Source: Solicoccozyma terricola
Lineage: Eukaryota > Basidiomycota > Tremellomycetes > Filobasidiales > Piskurozymaceae
Assembly: GCA_001600875.1 (NCBI GenBank)
Contig: BCLD01000004.1
Span: 694,553 to 758,552 of the forward strand
Length of the DNA: 64,000 nucleotides
Reading direction: 5' to 3'
Shown here: positions 45,131 to 58,264 of the stretch, piece by piece
Position numbering within the stretch: the stretch's first letter is position 1
Layout of the letters: the number at the start of each line of letters is the position of its first letter
The notes under the pieces: model-generated
What the model was told of the DNA's origin: nothing
What the model saw: only the letters and a program-made list of their open reading frames with translations
The model's database searches: none
Position numbers and translations under genes: made by a program

Positions 45131-45214
45131 AGGGGGCGGCAACATGTTCTCAATGCTGAACGATAAATATCAACCGCTGCTGTTCATTACATTTTCTATC
45201 TACCCAATGTCTAT

Positions 45215-47653
<2,439 letters not shown>

Positions 47654-48051
47654 TGTGTGAGGGTCGAATGCGAGGATTGATAGGATGGGGGATGATGGGG
47701 ACGATGTAATACAGCATGCAGCACGGGGCAGATTACTGTCCATATACAAGATTCAACCGTGCGAGCGGAGACGGGATCTCCGAGTGACCATCGTGGGAAA
47801 TGGGAATGGGCTGGCGGGTGGCGGGGCGGGTGGCGGGGAGGGTGGCGGGGCAACTGTGAAATCTCAACTTGCACGTGACATTTCTGCCCAGTTGGAATTA
47901 ATTGTTGATGAATGGGCTCGAAGCTTCGATAGGTGGTTATATCAGCCGGCCAGTGACCAGATATCATCTGCAACACACACACAACACATAACACACAACT
48001 AACCCCCCCAGTCCCTCCCTCCGTCCTTCCTACCACGCCAAACCCATCATC
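47654..48051. promoter_or_regulatory. LPD1/FES1 bidirectional promoter with E-box
   Basis: 398 bases without a supported gene. GCACGTGACA at 47871-47880 contains the CACGTG core. A GGTGGCGGGG repeat (about 47815-47850) and a CACACACAACACA stretch before FES1 are the other visible structures. Confidence 0.45.
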
Positions 48052-49341
48052 ATGTCAATGGAACTCAACCAGCTTCTCCACTGGGCTGTATCCAACACCC
48101 CAGCTCGCGATCCCTCCACTCCTTCAGCGAACGGTGCAGCATTACATCCTTCAGATCCAGCTCATCCGAATCATGTCCCTTCAAATCACCTGTTGGTGGA
48201 TGGTACGATACCTGAATCGTCGATTGAACCAACAGTGAGGAGATCGGATCTTACATCCGATATGTTGGATGCTATCATGGGGAAGAGTGATACGGTTGTC
48301 ATGAAGGAGAAGATGAAGGTGATTTTGGATGAAAATGAGACGTTGGATAATAAAATGATCGCTTTGGATGATTTCGAAATGGTGAGTTCCCTTGTTTTGG
48401 GTTTCCTCGTTTTTTACGTGGTGTGAAGATGCTTATGGATCGACCCCTTTGTCGCCGCCACCCACCAAACAAAAAGCTCATTGAATCATTAGATAACGCA
48501 AATAACTTGGAATCGTTAAAGATGTGGCCATCTCTCATTGGATTAATGTCATCATCAGAGGATCAAGTGATACAAATGGCATGTTGGATATGTGGTACTG
48601 CTATTCAAAACAATCCGAAAGCACAAGCAGCAGTGAGTTTTCTTTACATTTACCCCCGATTCCCTTCTCCAATCGTGTCCCCCCCCCCCCCCCCCCCCTC
48701 TGTTCGTTTTTCACTGACAAGGCGTATATATCCTACCCCAGTTCCACAAACATTCACCTCTTTCTCAAATCTACTCTTTAATCTCATCAATACATCCAAC
48801 CACCTCTTCCATCGTCATCTCACCACAAACACGGGCTAAAGCTTTGTATTGTCTTTCCGCCGCACTCAAGCATTGGCCAAAAGCTCTCGAATCACTATCA
48901 CAACAAGATAATCGCGGTTGGAATGTAATCGAAGAAGGATTAAAAGATCCAGATCCAACGATCAGAAGAAAAGTCGCGTTCTTGATCAACACTTTGATCT
49001 TACAATCCGATGAACAACCAGAGATTAACCAGATCAAAGAAACAGGAGTTAATCTTATTATATCAAGGATGAAAACTCATTCCATCATCTCAACTTTAAT
49101 CTCATCATTCATATCCCCATTACCTACTGGAGCAGATGGTGAAAATGCTGAACCAGATTGGGATTTCTTAGAAAAAGTGATACGAGCAATCGTTTCGGCT
49201 GATGAGCGAGGAGGAGTGACCAAGGAGCAACGAAGGGAAGTAGGTAAAGTTTGGAAGAAATGGGGAGATGATGGGAAATGGGAGGATTTGGGATGCAGTG
49301 AGATGGAAGGAGTCGAGCTGAGTTCTAGATTGGGTGCGTGA
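48052..49341 (+). CDS. FES1: Hsp70 nucleotide exchange factor FES1
   Basis: Armadillo-fold exchange factor of cytosolic Hsp70 (HspBP1 family), which releases ADP and promotes degradation of misfolded proteins. Exons 48052-48381, 48477-48632 and 48742-49341 join in phase to give 361 residues. Landmarks: MELNQLLHWAVSNT at the N-terminus, MLDAIMGKSDTVVMKEKMKV, IALDDFEM joined to LIESLDNANNLESLKMWPSL, VIQMACWICGTAIQNNPKAQ, then FHKHSPLSQIYSLISS and RAKALYCLSAALKHWPKALE. The third-exon start (after CTACCCCAG) was chosen because it restores the helix before TRAKALYCL. Intron 2 (48633-48741) contains C20. Slightly longer than yeast Fes1 (290), with extra residues near the N-terminus and the C-terminus. 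Confidence 0.95.
48679..48698. repeat. C20 homopolymer in FES1 intron 2
   Basis: Twenty C on the sense strand, 43 bases upstream of the acceptor of a 109-base intron. Confidence 0.9.
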
Positions 49342-49633
49342 TCGCGGCAAGTTCGGGGAGCGAAGTTTGTAATCCAATATTTATCGTCTTTAGAGCATGT
49401 GTCATACCACCCTCATTTTACATCAGTCAAAACCTTTTCTTCATGGATGGGTTATGGCCAGAACGGCATTACGGCTAGGGGTTATCCCCACAACGACATT
49501 CGAAAAGAAAATGAAGATGTTTTTAAGATCATTCAAAGTAAGGCGAAAAACACACACACAGCTATGACAAGCGCTCTGCTGTTCCGTTCCCTTGGAAAAC
49601 ACCCCTTCCCCGTCGTGATTGCCAATCCTGCGT

Positions 49634-50763
49634 TTACTGGACTAGATACGGTTGGAGAATTGCCCATCAATCATCGAGTACAAGGTAGTTGCGTAACAAC
49701 AAACTCACTCGGCTTGATTTTGAAGTGTAATGCAATGAGAGAGAAGATCAAGCACTGCACCAGGTTTGAAAAAAAAAAATCATCGATCAGCAAACCGTGT
49801 TTGAAAATGTCCTAAGTGTTCTATGAAAAAAATCCTCCTCACCTTGAGATCCTGTACCAAGTAATAGAATACTCTCAACCCATCCGGATCAGCTGAATCA
49901 GTGACATCTGCAAGCGATCCGATTTTGGCGGTCTGAGGGGTGGGTTTTAGGGGAGTGGTAACGCCGTCATCGTAAGCCACAATCGAGGCTGAACAAGTCA
50001 GGAGATGAGACCCACCTCGAACGAAATGTGCTCGTTATCAAGCCTAATCTCCAATTCCTGCTTTCCCACAATGTTCTTCTTTGGCCATTGAGCGTCATCT
50101 TCTCTGTTTGACCGAGAACGTTTTAGGATTTTCATTAGCAATGCAAACCATCGACGACTTTGGAAGGATATCGACGCACTTGGTGATTTCACTAGTCTTG
50201 ACGATTCGTTTGAGCTCCTCGATCAGTGCTGGTCCAATCCACACTGTGTCAAGGGGGAGAGAGGGGCGAGGGATTTCAATGATCAGTTTGGAACGAGGAT
50301 TATCTTCGACTGATGAGCGCGCACTTTCTTTCCTGATTAAGCTGTCATTTCGGTAGTTGGAGTTGTTGGCATATCGCAGTCGTCCTGTCCAATGGGATGA
50401 ATTTAGGAATGGAGAAAATCAGTCTATCAGTATCTGCTGCATATCTTAAATCCTCACCGGCAGAACAGTCTAGTCTGCGCGACACTCACCTCCAGAGTAC
50501 TCAAACTCGAGGAACTCATGACCATGCATACCCTGGTGACCGGTGCTATCAGCGAGCAGAGGTGGATGAGAATGTTGTCAGTCAGTTGTCAAGCACGGCC
50601 TCTGCAGCGACATATGCTCTCGTCCGACTCACTAATACCTATTCGACGCAGAACAAGGACATCAAAGCGACTCGTCAGCTAACCCCGATCGTGATCCTTC
50701 ATGGCGAGTGTGCTGACTGCCTACTCACCGCAGGTAGAAAGGGTCCTTGTCTGGAGTCGTCAT
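49634..50763 (-). CDS. Mago nashi homologue (exon junction complex core)
   Basis: Partner of Y14 in the exon junction complex deposited on spliced mRNA. The small protein is spread over about seven exons. Start at 50763 ([12 protein letters not shown]), then [115 protein letters not shown] and [15 protein letters not shown]. Each junction keeps phase. The final exon is inferred from a CTAG acceptor giving a last Ile-Gln and a stop at 49634, so the 3' end is the least certain part. The total of about 150 residues matches the family. It is head-to-head with the mitochondrial uS10m gene (195 bases). The gene is mostly intron by length. Confidence 0.9.
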
Positions 50764-50957
50764 GATGATGTGTGTGGGTAGGAGGATAGATGATGATACA
50801 CTGGTCTTCGTTGTTACCTTGCCATTCAACTTGCCCTTCGACTGGATTGCCACCGTGAGACGGCAACAAATGATTTCGAGTTGGGAGAGGAAAGTTGGCA
50901 GTGGGTAGGTATGTCCTCATCGTACAGCCATCCAGCATACACCCACAGAGATCAGCA

Positions 50958-51849
50958 ATGAAGAGCTTCGCATCAACCTCTCGAGTCCTGCTGGACAGCT
51001 TTGCCACGTCCTCGTTGATGATCGCTCGAAGATCGCCTCGTCAGGTCGTACGGAGCAGCTCGGCGGTGGCCACAGCGTGGGTATACAACACGAAACAGCT
51101 TGGTGGCTGTAATACTTGGGTAGATGGACACTCACACATTCTCCGTCCTTTGCAGATACCGCACACAATCTTCCTTGATTCACACCTCGTCCCCTATCCA
51201 AGCTAGTTCCAGCCCAGCGAACAAAGTTACAACCTCCCCTGCCAACTCTTCACAAACACTCCCAGCCGCACTTCAACCACCTCGAGTCCATCCTCGCACC
51301 CACAATATACACGTCGCCTCCCTTCAGTTAGCATGCTACACCGCTGAACCTCTCGTCGCATACACCACCTTTGCGATGCACGCTGCATACTCGCTCGGAA
51401 TACCTGTCTCACGACCTGTTTCACTACCTATCACTCGATCGTTGTATACCGTCATCAAGTCCCCTTTCGTACACAAGAAGTCGCAGGAAAACTTTGAGAA
51501 GAAAACGCATCGTCGTCTTATCAAAGTATGGGATACAGATCGAGAAGTCGTCGATAAGTGGTTGAGATACGTCAAGCAGTATGTGATTGGCGGTGTTGGA
51601 ATGAAAGCTCAAATCTTTGAGTGGGCGGAGCTCGGTGCTACGGTGGCAGGGAAAGGGGAATTGAAGAAACCGTCGTTATCCGATAGGGTACTTGAAGCTG
51701 CTGGGATGGCAACGAGGGATTTAGAGGAGGATTCGAGAGTCGACAAGTCGGGATCGCAGCCGGTTTCATCGATGACCACGACGACGAGGGAGGGCGAAGT
51801 GAAGGACACTGAGAAGGCTGAGAATGTATCAGAGCCATCCAAGGCATGA
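50958..51849 (+). CDS. RSM10: Mitochondrial small-subunit ribosomal protein uS10m
   Basis: S10-family protein of the mitochondrial 37S subunit. Start at 50958 (MKSFASTSRVLLDSFATSS), followed by a basic presequence (MIARRSPRQ) and an intron from about 51045. The S10 core is clear: RTHNIHVASLQLACYTAEPL, FAMHAAYSLGIPVSRPVSLP, ITRSLYTVIKSPFVHKKSQE, NFEKKTHRRLIKVWDTDREV and VDKWLRYVKQYVIGGVGMKA, with the SPFVHKKSQENFE block diagnostic for mitochondrial S10. The C-terminus adds about 75 residues rich in Glu, Ser and Thr that are not part of the S10 fold. It ends EPSKA at 51849 and shares a short divergent promoter with the Mago gene. Confidence 0.92.
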
Positions 51850-52241
51850 CGGGACTGTTTGGCAAAATAGGAGTAGCATGAGTTTATTTCGAGCGTTCAT
51901 GAACATGACATAGAACCAGCTACATCACGCTTCATACATGATCGGACTCGAGAAGTTTTAAAAACAGGGAGGGATACTACTACTCTTATGCATTTTCGAC
52001 GTTTTCATGGGTTGGGTTTTCTGTTGTTGCGAAGAGTAGGAAAAGTGAACTGGGAGGTGCGGGAAATGAATGTATGATAGAGGAATACTGTCGGTTGGAC
52101 GGAGGAGGAAAAGAAAAAACGACATGGGAGTTGATTGTGGCGACGATTGTAAGAATTTGGGAGGAATTCAGACGACGAATGAACGAGATGCAAAGGAAAC
52201 CCTTTCGGAGACGCGGGACGCTGGTATCCAATCGGAGTGCT

Positions 52242-53915
52242 TTAGTGGTACTTGCTGATCGCGTTGAGATATGTCTGGCCCGATTGACTGATTGATGGAC
52301 CAAGATAGCGGGGGGGAACATGAGTTTCCCAACACTTCCACCACCGTCCCAATCCTTTTTCTTTCTTCCAAAACTCACCTCAATTGCCCATTGCTGACGG
52401 TTGGCCAAACGCTTCCCAATCCCAACCCATCGGAATAAGCATAAGCGTAAACCCTAGAATCTGATTCAAAGAGATCGACGATATCGTTGATGTACGTGTT
52501 GATTTCGGATTGGTCCGTGCACGGAGTCCAGTTCGAGTCTTCGACGCAGGCGCTGAGTAGGAGTGGTATGGGAACGAACGAGCGAGGTGAGTTGTCAGCG
52601 AATGGAGGTGGTATGTGAGCCTAGCCGAATATGAATCCAACTCACAACTCTGTGACCCAGATAGGTTTACCATATGTGTTCCAGTAATGATCCTATCAAT
52701 TCGCAGGGCAGCGGCGGAACCGTTAGTCTCAGGTCCAGTTCCCAAACTTTTTGACCCCCCTCTGGGAAATCACAACCACGACTCACGATATCCAATTTGA
52801 CACCAGCCATGTTGTTCTTGTTCACGTGAATTGCAGTGAAATCCCATTGAACACTGATATCATTCTTGAAGGGGGTCAACCAAGTTTCATCCGCTTGTTC
52901 TATCGGGTAGACCAAAACGTATCCCATCAGTTGTCCATATCTCTTTCCCAAAAAAAAAAAACCAAAAAAACGGGTTTCCCAGAGTTCATCCCATGGACTC
53001 ACTGCACATAGAAGGACTACCTAACAAACTACCCTTCCCAGCCCAAGGAGCAATAACACTGTTCCAAGTTGATGCACCGTCTGAAACTGAAATACCAGCT
53101 GATCCAACTGTAGAACAATCAGGTTCTTCGAATCCTAGAATGTATTCAGGTGCAGATGTCATTGCGTTGAATGTAGCGAGACGAGATGCATCGTTTTGTT
53201 CACCACCGAGCTGTTTATTCATTGAAAAGAAAAAGTGGGAAAATGGGTTCATTCAGTTCCCTCGTCACCCACCCAAAAAAAAAAAAAAAAAAACACTCAC
53301 ACCACCGTTCCCCCACAACATTGAAACAGCAATTGGTTTCCCATCCTGGGATGGATTAGGCGTCCAATCATACCACCATCCGATATGATCCTTCATCCAT
53401 TGATACGAATCACCACCTGCGATACCGGCTTTGATACCGTTTGGGGTGAGTGGTGATGTGGATGTAGAGGTGGTGGTTACGACGGAGGATGTAGCGGCGG
53501 CGGCGGCGGCGGACGAGGTGGAAGCGGTAGCATCGGCGGTGGAAGTAGCTGAAACTGCAAAGTTCTCACCACCAAGTGTTGAAGTACTCGATGTAGAAGA
53601 AGACGACGGAGTGGCAGTCGACGAAGAAACAACATCTGAAGAAGACGAGTTGTTAACCGCACTTGATGAGATTGACGAAGACGATGGAGTAGTTGAATTT
53701 GATGCTCTAACACGACAAGTTTTCCCATCTCTCTTGATTATCCTCCTTTCTTCATTGTTTACCTCCCTATCGACGAGAAGAGGGGAAGCGGTGTTGATTC
53801 GTTCAGCGAGTCGAGCATGGTGTCGACGTGTGGAGATGGAGTCGAAAGGTTGAGCGGTGGTGAATGATGGGATGGAAAGGAGGGAAAGGAGGAGGAGTGG
53901 GTTGATGTGAACCAT
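52242..53915 (-). CDS. Secreted GH128-type glycoside hydrolase with Ser/Thr-rich linker
   Basis: Probable beta-1,3-glucanase of the Asl1-like catalytic-core family, acting on cell-wall glucan outside the cell. Start at 53915 with a signal peptide (MVHINPLLLLSLLSIPSFTT, cut near AQP). A region with dibasic RR and KR sites follows, then a long Ser/Thr/Ala linker (probably O-glycosylated). Catalytic domain: GIKAGIAGGDSYQWMKDH, IGWWYDWTPNPSQDG, PIAVSMLWGNGG, PEYILGFEEPDC (proton-donor Glu in the GFxEPD motif), FTAIHVNKNNM, DHYWNTYGKPIWVTEFACVE (nucleophile Glu in TEF), FESDSRVYAYAYSDGLGLGS. The last exon, after a CAATCAG acceptor, reads SQSGQTYLNAISKYH and stops at 52242. Five or six exons. It is the only clearly secreted enzyme in the window. 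Confidence 0.88.
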
Positions 53916-55390
53916 TGTTTGATGTTGGTGAGAGTGTTGTGGTTGAGGTTTTGAAGGGGGGTGTTCAGTGGTCGGTTCTTTTTTTGCTCAGTGATAGATA
54001 TTCCTCAAGACCAGCTGGAGGAGATGTCTATGGGAGACACACGAAGAAGAAAAAGAAAAGGGAAAAAAGGGTAAGACGAGGATGGTCGTCGTTCGGGGGG
54101 GTAGGAGGGTTGGATTTGTTGTTGTTAAAAAACTCCGTTTATCGAGTTTTGGGTGAAAGGGAAGGGAGGTCGGTTTCAAGGAGTGTAGTGAATAAGTCGT
54201 GTGTGTGTTGCCAGAAATGACAGTGAGTGGGTGAGTGAGAGAGAGGGCGGTGGTGGTGGTGGTGTTGGTGGTGGTGGTTGTTACTTTGAATGAGAATTGA
54301 TACTTGTAACCCGCTGGCTGGTGGTGGTTGGTGGTGGTGACCCTGGCCCCTGAACCGAGCACCGCGAACTCTGAGACGCGCTCGGTCCCCCCTGATCGAC
54401 GCGCCGTCCCTTCCTCTCCTGCCACGCCGTCCGCCTATTGTTCCCGAGAGGTCCGACCACCCCCCGCCAACCCTATTCGTGCCATACCCCCCCCCCTCTC
54501 CTCCTCTGTACATGGATGTTCAGTCAACCATAGCACTCATTCCCACCCGTGGGCACCGTATGCAAAATCCATCACGACGCGAGTTTCATCCGCTTTAGAA
54601 TCAATCCTTCCTTCCCCGTCCTCGGATGGAGGTGAAGGGGTTTTTTCGAGGGGGTGGCCCTTTCTATCTCCAACGCCGAAAGAAATGCACAGTCTAGGGA
54701 AAGGGTAATACATACAGTGCAGTCCATGTCCAGTCCACCCACAGACGCGTGAATGAATGGCTACGCAAATCGGAGCAAAAGGGTCCTAGACCTTTTTTGT
54801 TCACCTCTTCTCTTTATTATTCCCTGAGAGACGTAGCGGGGACACAGGAGAGGACCAAAAAAAGGGATATAGGAAGGATAAGCCACCAACTCCTTGAAAC
54901 GACACGGGAGTTTTGACGGGTTCGTCTTTTTTTCCTCTCATTTTTTTGGCCCTATTATTCCCCTTCTTTTTAGGTGCAACAAATCCACCCTTGATGGATT
55001 CGTCATTCGTTGATTTCAGCTAACCATCTGTTCTCCTTGATTCAGTGTGGGTGGCCGGTGTAGGTTAATGTGAAAATGCATTCCCGGTCCTCGATTTGTG
55101 CAAGTTTGGTCAGAAGGCATCTATCTTAACAGCGAAAAATGTCCATCGACTCCGGTGTTTTTTTTTGGATTCTCAGACACATGATATATATATATATATA
55201 ATAAGTATATACACAGAAGTAATAAGATCTTCCCATTCCGGCCAATGTCTTCTGCGCGCGGATCGAAGAAGAGAAACAAGAAAAAGGATCAAAGTAATAT
55301 AAAAAGAAAGGTATCAAGGTTGTGAGGAAAGCGAGAGCGAGGAGAATTCCTTCCTTCTATTCTTCCAACGGTTAAGAGAATCCCTCCCCG

Positions 55391-55436
<46 letters not shown>

Positions 55437-55446
55437 ACTCACCCCC
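53916..55446. other. 1.5 kb intergenic region between GH128 and bZIP genes
   Basis: The longest gene-free stretch visible. It carries the GH128 promoter: a GGTGGT repeat near 54248-54283, T and C runs. Farther on are A/T-rich sequence, a TA dinucleotide repeat (about 55184-55201), and the C45 tract (55392-55436) right after the bZIP stop codon. No RNA gene or conserved frame was recognised. Confidence 0.6.
55392..55436. repeat. C45 homopolymer next to the bZIP stop codon
   Basis: Forty-five C on the plus strand, that is G45 on the bZIP gene's sense strand, beginning 11 bases after its proposed stop codon. GTGAGG and GTGAGT lie between stop and tract, so the tract may lie in a 3' UTR or in a last intron. 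It is the longest homopolymer in the window. Confidence 0.9.
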
Positions 55447-57526
55447 TCACGAACCCTCCTTCAACTCATCAACATCCTCTCCCTCTCTCGGAATCTCAAA
55501 ATAATTACTCGGTTCATCCCCAGGACGAACTCTCGCACCCGAACTTTCCTCCCCATCATCATCATCATCTCCTCTCGCCCCCGATCTTTCCGCAGAAACA
55601 GGTGAATCCATCCCTCTCGTTCGAATCACTCCACCACGTCCAATATCACTACCTAAACCTGATAAATTCAATTGCCAATTCCGACCACGAGATGCAGTGG
55701 CAGCGTTAACAGGTGATGAGGATGTTGGAACGAGAGGGGATCCACTTCGAGCTGGGACTGACGTCCCGCTTACTCCTGTAGTACCTGGAGAGGAAATCCT
55801 CAGGGCCGGTGAAAGTGCAGGGATTGAGAGAGCAATACTACCTTCGCGTGAACCTCGACCGGGGAGTTGCAGGTGACCGCCTGTCCGCCGCGCCGCCGGG
55901 GGGGAGGGGGGAGAGGGGGCGAGGAGAGGCGAGGGTCAGCCAGGGTGGCCAGCGGTTTAAAGACGTTTGACAAGGGTCTCGTCTCACCTTCATATCCTGA
56001 ACCTGCTGCTTGTGGGTATTGCGTTTGGAGAGGAGGGACGGTCGATGCTCCATCCTGCAGTAGGAAATGGATAACAAAATGGTATTGGAGACAGGGGAGA
56101 GAGAGGGGGAAACGGGAAACGGGAAGCGGGAGGTAGAATCGTCAGCATATCATCCGTATACCATTGCACGGCCGACTTGATCGGAAGAGAGAGAAAACAC
56201 GGCCATCTCGCGCAAAGGGAAATGAAATGCCCATTGCTAGATCCGCTCCCAACTCACCTGCACACCAGCGACTTTTGCACCCTGTCCAAACCCATCACGA
56301 CCACCTGCATAACCACCTTCATCCAGCCTCCCATATCCTCCTTGTTGCTGTTCGATCTTGTACCTCAATTCCTCCATCTGTCGGTGCATCGCCTCGAGTG
56401 TCGTCTCATAACGCGCGACATCAGCCTTGAGTCTTCCGTTCTCCTCTTCAATGTCGTTGTCACCCCTCCGAGACTCGTCGGTGGACGTCATGGAGAAATC
56501 GCGTTTACCTGCCGTCGCAGAAGACTCGGCGCCGACGAGACCTTCACCGCTTGGAGTCTTGCGCTTACGCTTCACGGCGGCCGAACTGGCGGCAGCTGCG
56601 GTTTGTTGAGCGGCAGCTTGGGCTTCTGCAGCTACTGCAGCAGCGACAGCAGCAGCTTGACTCTGCTCTGTCATTTGCGCTTCAAGTAACGTCGTGTAAC
56701 TCGGTACCTCCCCTCCACTCTCCCTACTGGCCGCGACCAACCTCAGAGCCTGGATCTCCGCTCGGAGACCAATGTTTTCCGCCTCTAGTCCAGCGACTTT
56801 GGTCTCAAGCTCGGCAACTTGATCCTTCTTCCGAGTTCGGAACCTAGCAGCCGCGAGTCGATTAGCTTCACGTCGTTTTGAAGCTGCGTTTGTCGGTCCA
56901 CCGCCAGATTCTCCACCGGCATTCGGTGTCGTTGGTCCAGAGTGATCCGACGGGTTGGCAGGGAAATTGTGATAACCGCTCACGTCGTTGAGCGAAGTAC
57001 TCGAAGTATTGAACGGGTAGTTCATATCACCACCACCACCACCACCACCGCCACCACCTCCACCTCCATTCACCGGACTCATATCCATCTCTCCACCGTG
57101 ATCTTCTCCTCCACTACCCTGTGTTCTCTGTGAATGTTGTCCACTTGTCGCCCAACCTCCCGCTTCGTACTGTTGACTAGCTGCACCGATCAGATCCGGG
57201 TTTATACCGTATGCAGTCGACGATGCTGCACCCAGAGCGGCTTGAACGGCTGCTTCGACGTCTGGGGAAAGTGATGACCCGGGAGATAGGTTACGTGCGT
57301 TGCGAGAAGACTTTGACGCAGCTTGACGGGTAGGTCGACGATCTGGGTTGGGAATAGTAAATGAGGAGGACGGCAAACCAGAGTAAGCATGACGTCAGCA
57401 GTAGCGTTGAACCATAGCCATAACAAAAACCCTCATCGAAACGAGATCGCGGGGATTGGATTGGATGGATTGAAGGGAGGTGGAGCAGGTAGTGAAGAGG
57501 TACTCACTGCCAGAGTTCTCTGTCAT
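55447..57526 (-). CDS. bZIP transcription factor (CREB/ATF-like)
   Basis: DNA-binding factor with one basic leucine zipper. The start at 57526 gives a first exon MTENSG that splices from GTGAGT to a CCCAACCCAG acceptor (N + RRPTRQAASKSSRNARN). The open sequence immediately upstream of NRRPTRQ in the genome is therefore intronic. The bZIP is SKRREANRLAAARFRTRKKD with NxxAAxxFR, followed by heptads (QVAELETKVAGLEAENIGLR). An Ala/Gln-rich region, a basic AAVKRKRKTPSGEG and a second coiled coil (IEEENGRLKADVARYETTLE) come next. Upstream of the zipper is a run of 13 Gly encoded by CCA/CCG repeats. Three smaller exons give the Ser/Pro-rich C-terminus, ending DVDELKEGS at 55447. Intron 1 contains TGACGTCA, the CREB/ATF consensus. 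The 3' end is uncertain because the stop overlaps a GTGAGG donor. Confidence 0.85.
57390..57397. promoter_or_regulatory. TGACGTCA palindrome (CRE) in bZIP intron 1
   Basis: A perfect eight-base CRE inside the first intron of a gene that itself encodes a CREB/ATF-like bZIP protein. On the sense strand it overlaps a plausible CTGAC branch site, so it may be functional for splicing instead. Confidence 0.45.
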
Positions 57527-58264
57527 ACTCTGCTCTGTGTTGTTGTTACTGCTGTCTCCTGTGTGGAGATACGCTTCAAGTCAGAATCTCTCGTCTGAAG
57601 CCATTTTTCTTCGTCATCAACAGCCAGGCCTGACCTTTCAACTTTTTGGTTCGCATGGTAGGCCTGCCAGCCGTATTCGAGGTAGCGAGGGGGGATGTGA
57701 GATCAATGGAGATGGGCGATGCGATTGGCCATGCAGGGTTCCGAGGTGGGAATCGATGAGTTGAGTTGGTTATGAGTTGAATACTGATGAGGTGTTATGA
57801 GGTGGCCTGATGACGACTTGCTTTTCACTTGAAAATTCAACAGTTTTTATTTATTTTGACCGCTTTTTATGGGACGGGGGCGGGGGCGGGGGGGGGATTG
57901 CTTTTGGCGCCCCCATGTGGTGGTGGTGGTGGTGTCGCATCGCATCGCATCGCATCATGAGTGATGGCAACAGCTCTCTCTGAACGGCACCCCACAGTGT
58001 CTGTCCGTCGCCTGACAGCATCAGGCATCCACTCGCTACCGCCCATCATCCACCCCATCTAGCATTCTCATCATCGCTTTGCGAAGCTGCTCCGTGCATA
58101 TTTCGTCGCGGATAGATCCAGGATGATGTCATCAGTTGTCCGGAAGGAGTAAATACGGGCACCCCCCCTACCCTGTCCCAATGTCATTAGAAATTTATCC
58201 TGCAGATAATTTATCCCATACAAGTAACGAAACACCGTCCATACCACACGTAACAATCCCTCCC
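57527..58264. other. bZIP upstream region
   Basis: 738 bases between the bZIP start and the ABC transporter stop. Visible features are a GCATC pentanucleotide repeat (about 57935-57955), a GGTGGT run (about 57918-57932), a GGGGGCGGGGGCGGGGG stretch (about 57876-57895), and A/T-rich sequence at 57826-57868. No gene is supported. Confidence 0.6.

Noticed and set aside
53431..53853. Plus-strand 140-residue acidic frame opposite the GH128 linker
   Set aside because: It is the shadow of the Ser/Thr/Ala-rich linker; the minus-strand frame has a signal peptide and a catalytic domain.
55184..55201. TA dinucleotide repeat as a mobile-element target or terminal repeat
   Set aside because: No terminal inverted repeats or transposase fragment lie nearby; it is a simple microsatellite.
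57340..57376. bZIP N-terminus starting PSSSFTIPNPD at 57376
   Set aside because: The codon there is TTG, and the segment lies between a GTGAGT donor and a CCCAACCCAG acceptor. Splicing from the ATG at 57526 gives a better protein, so it is intronic.
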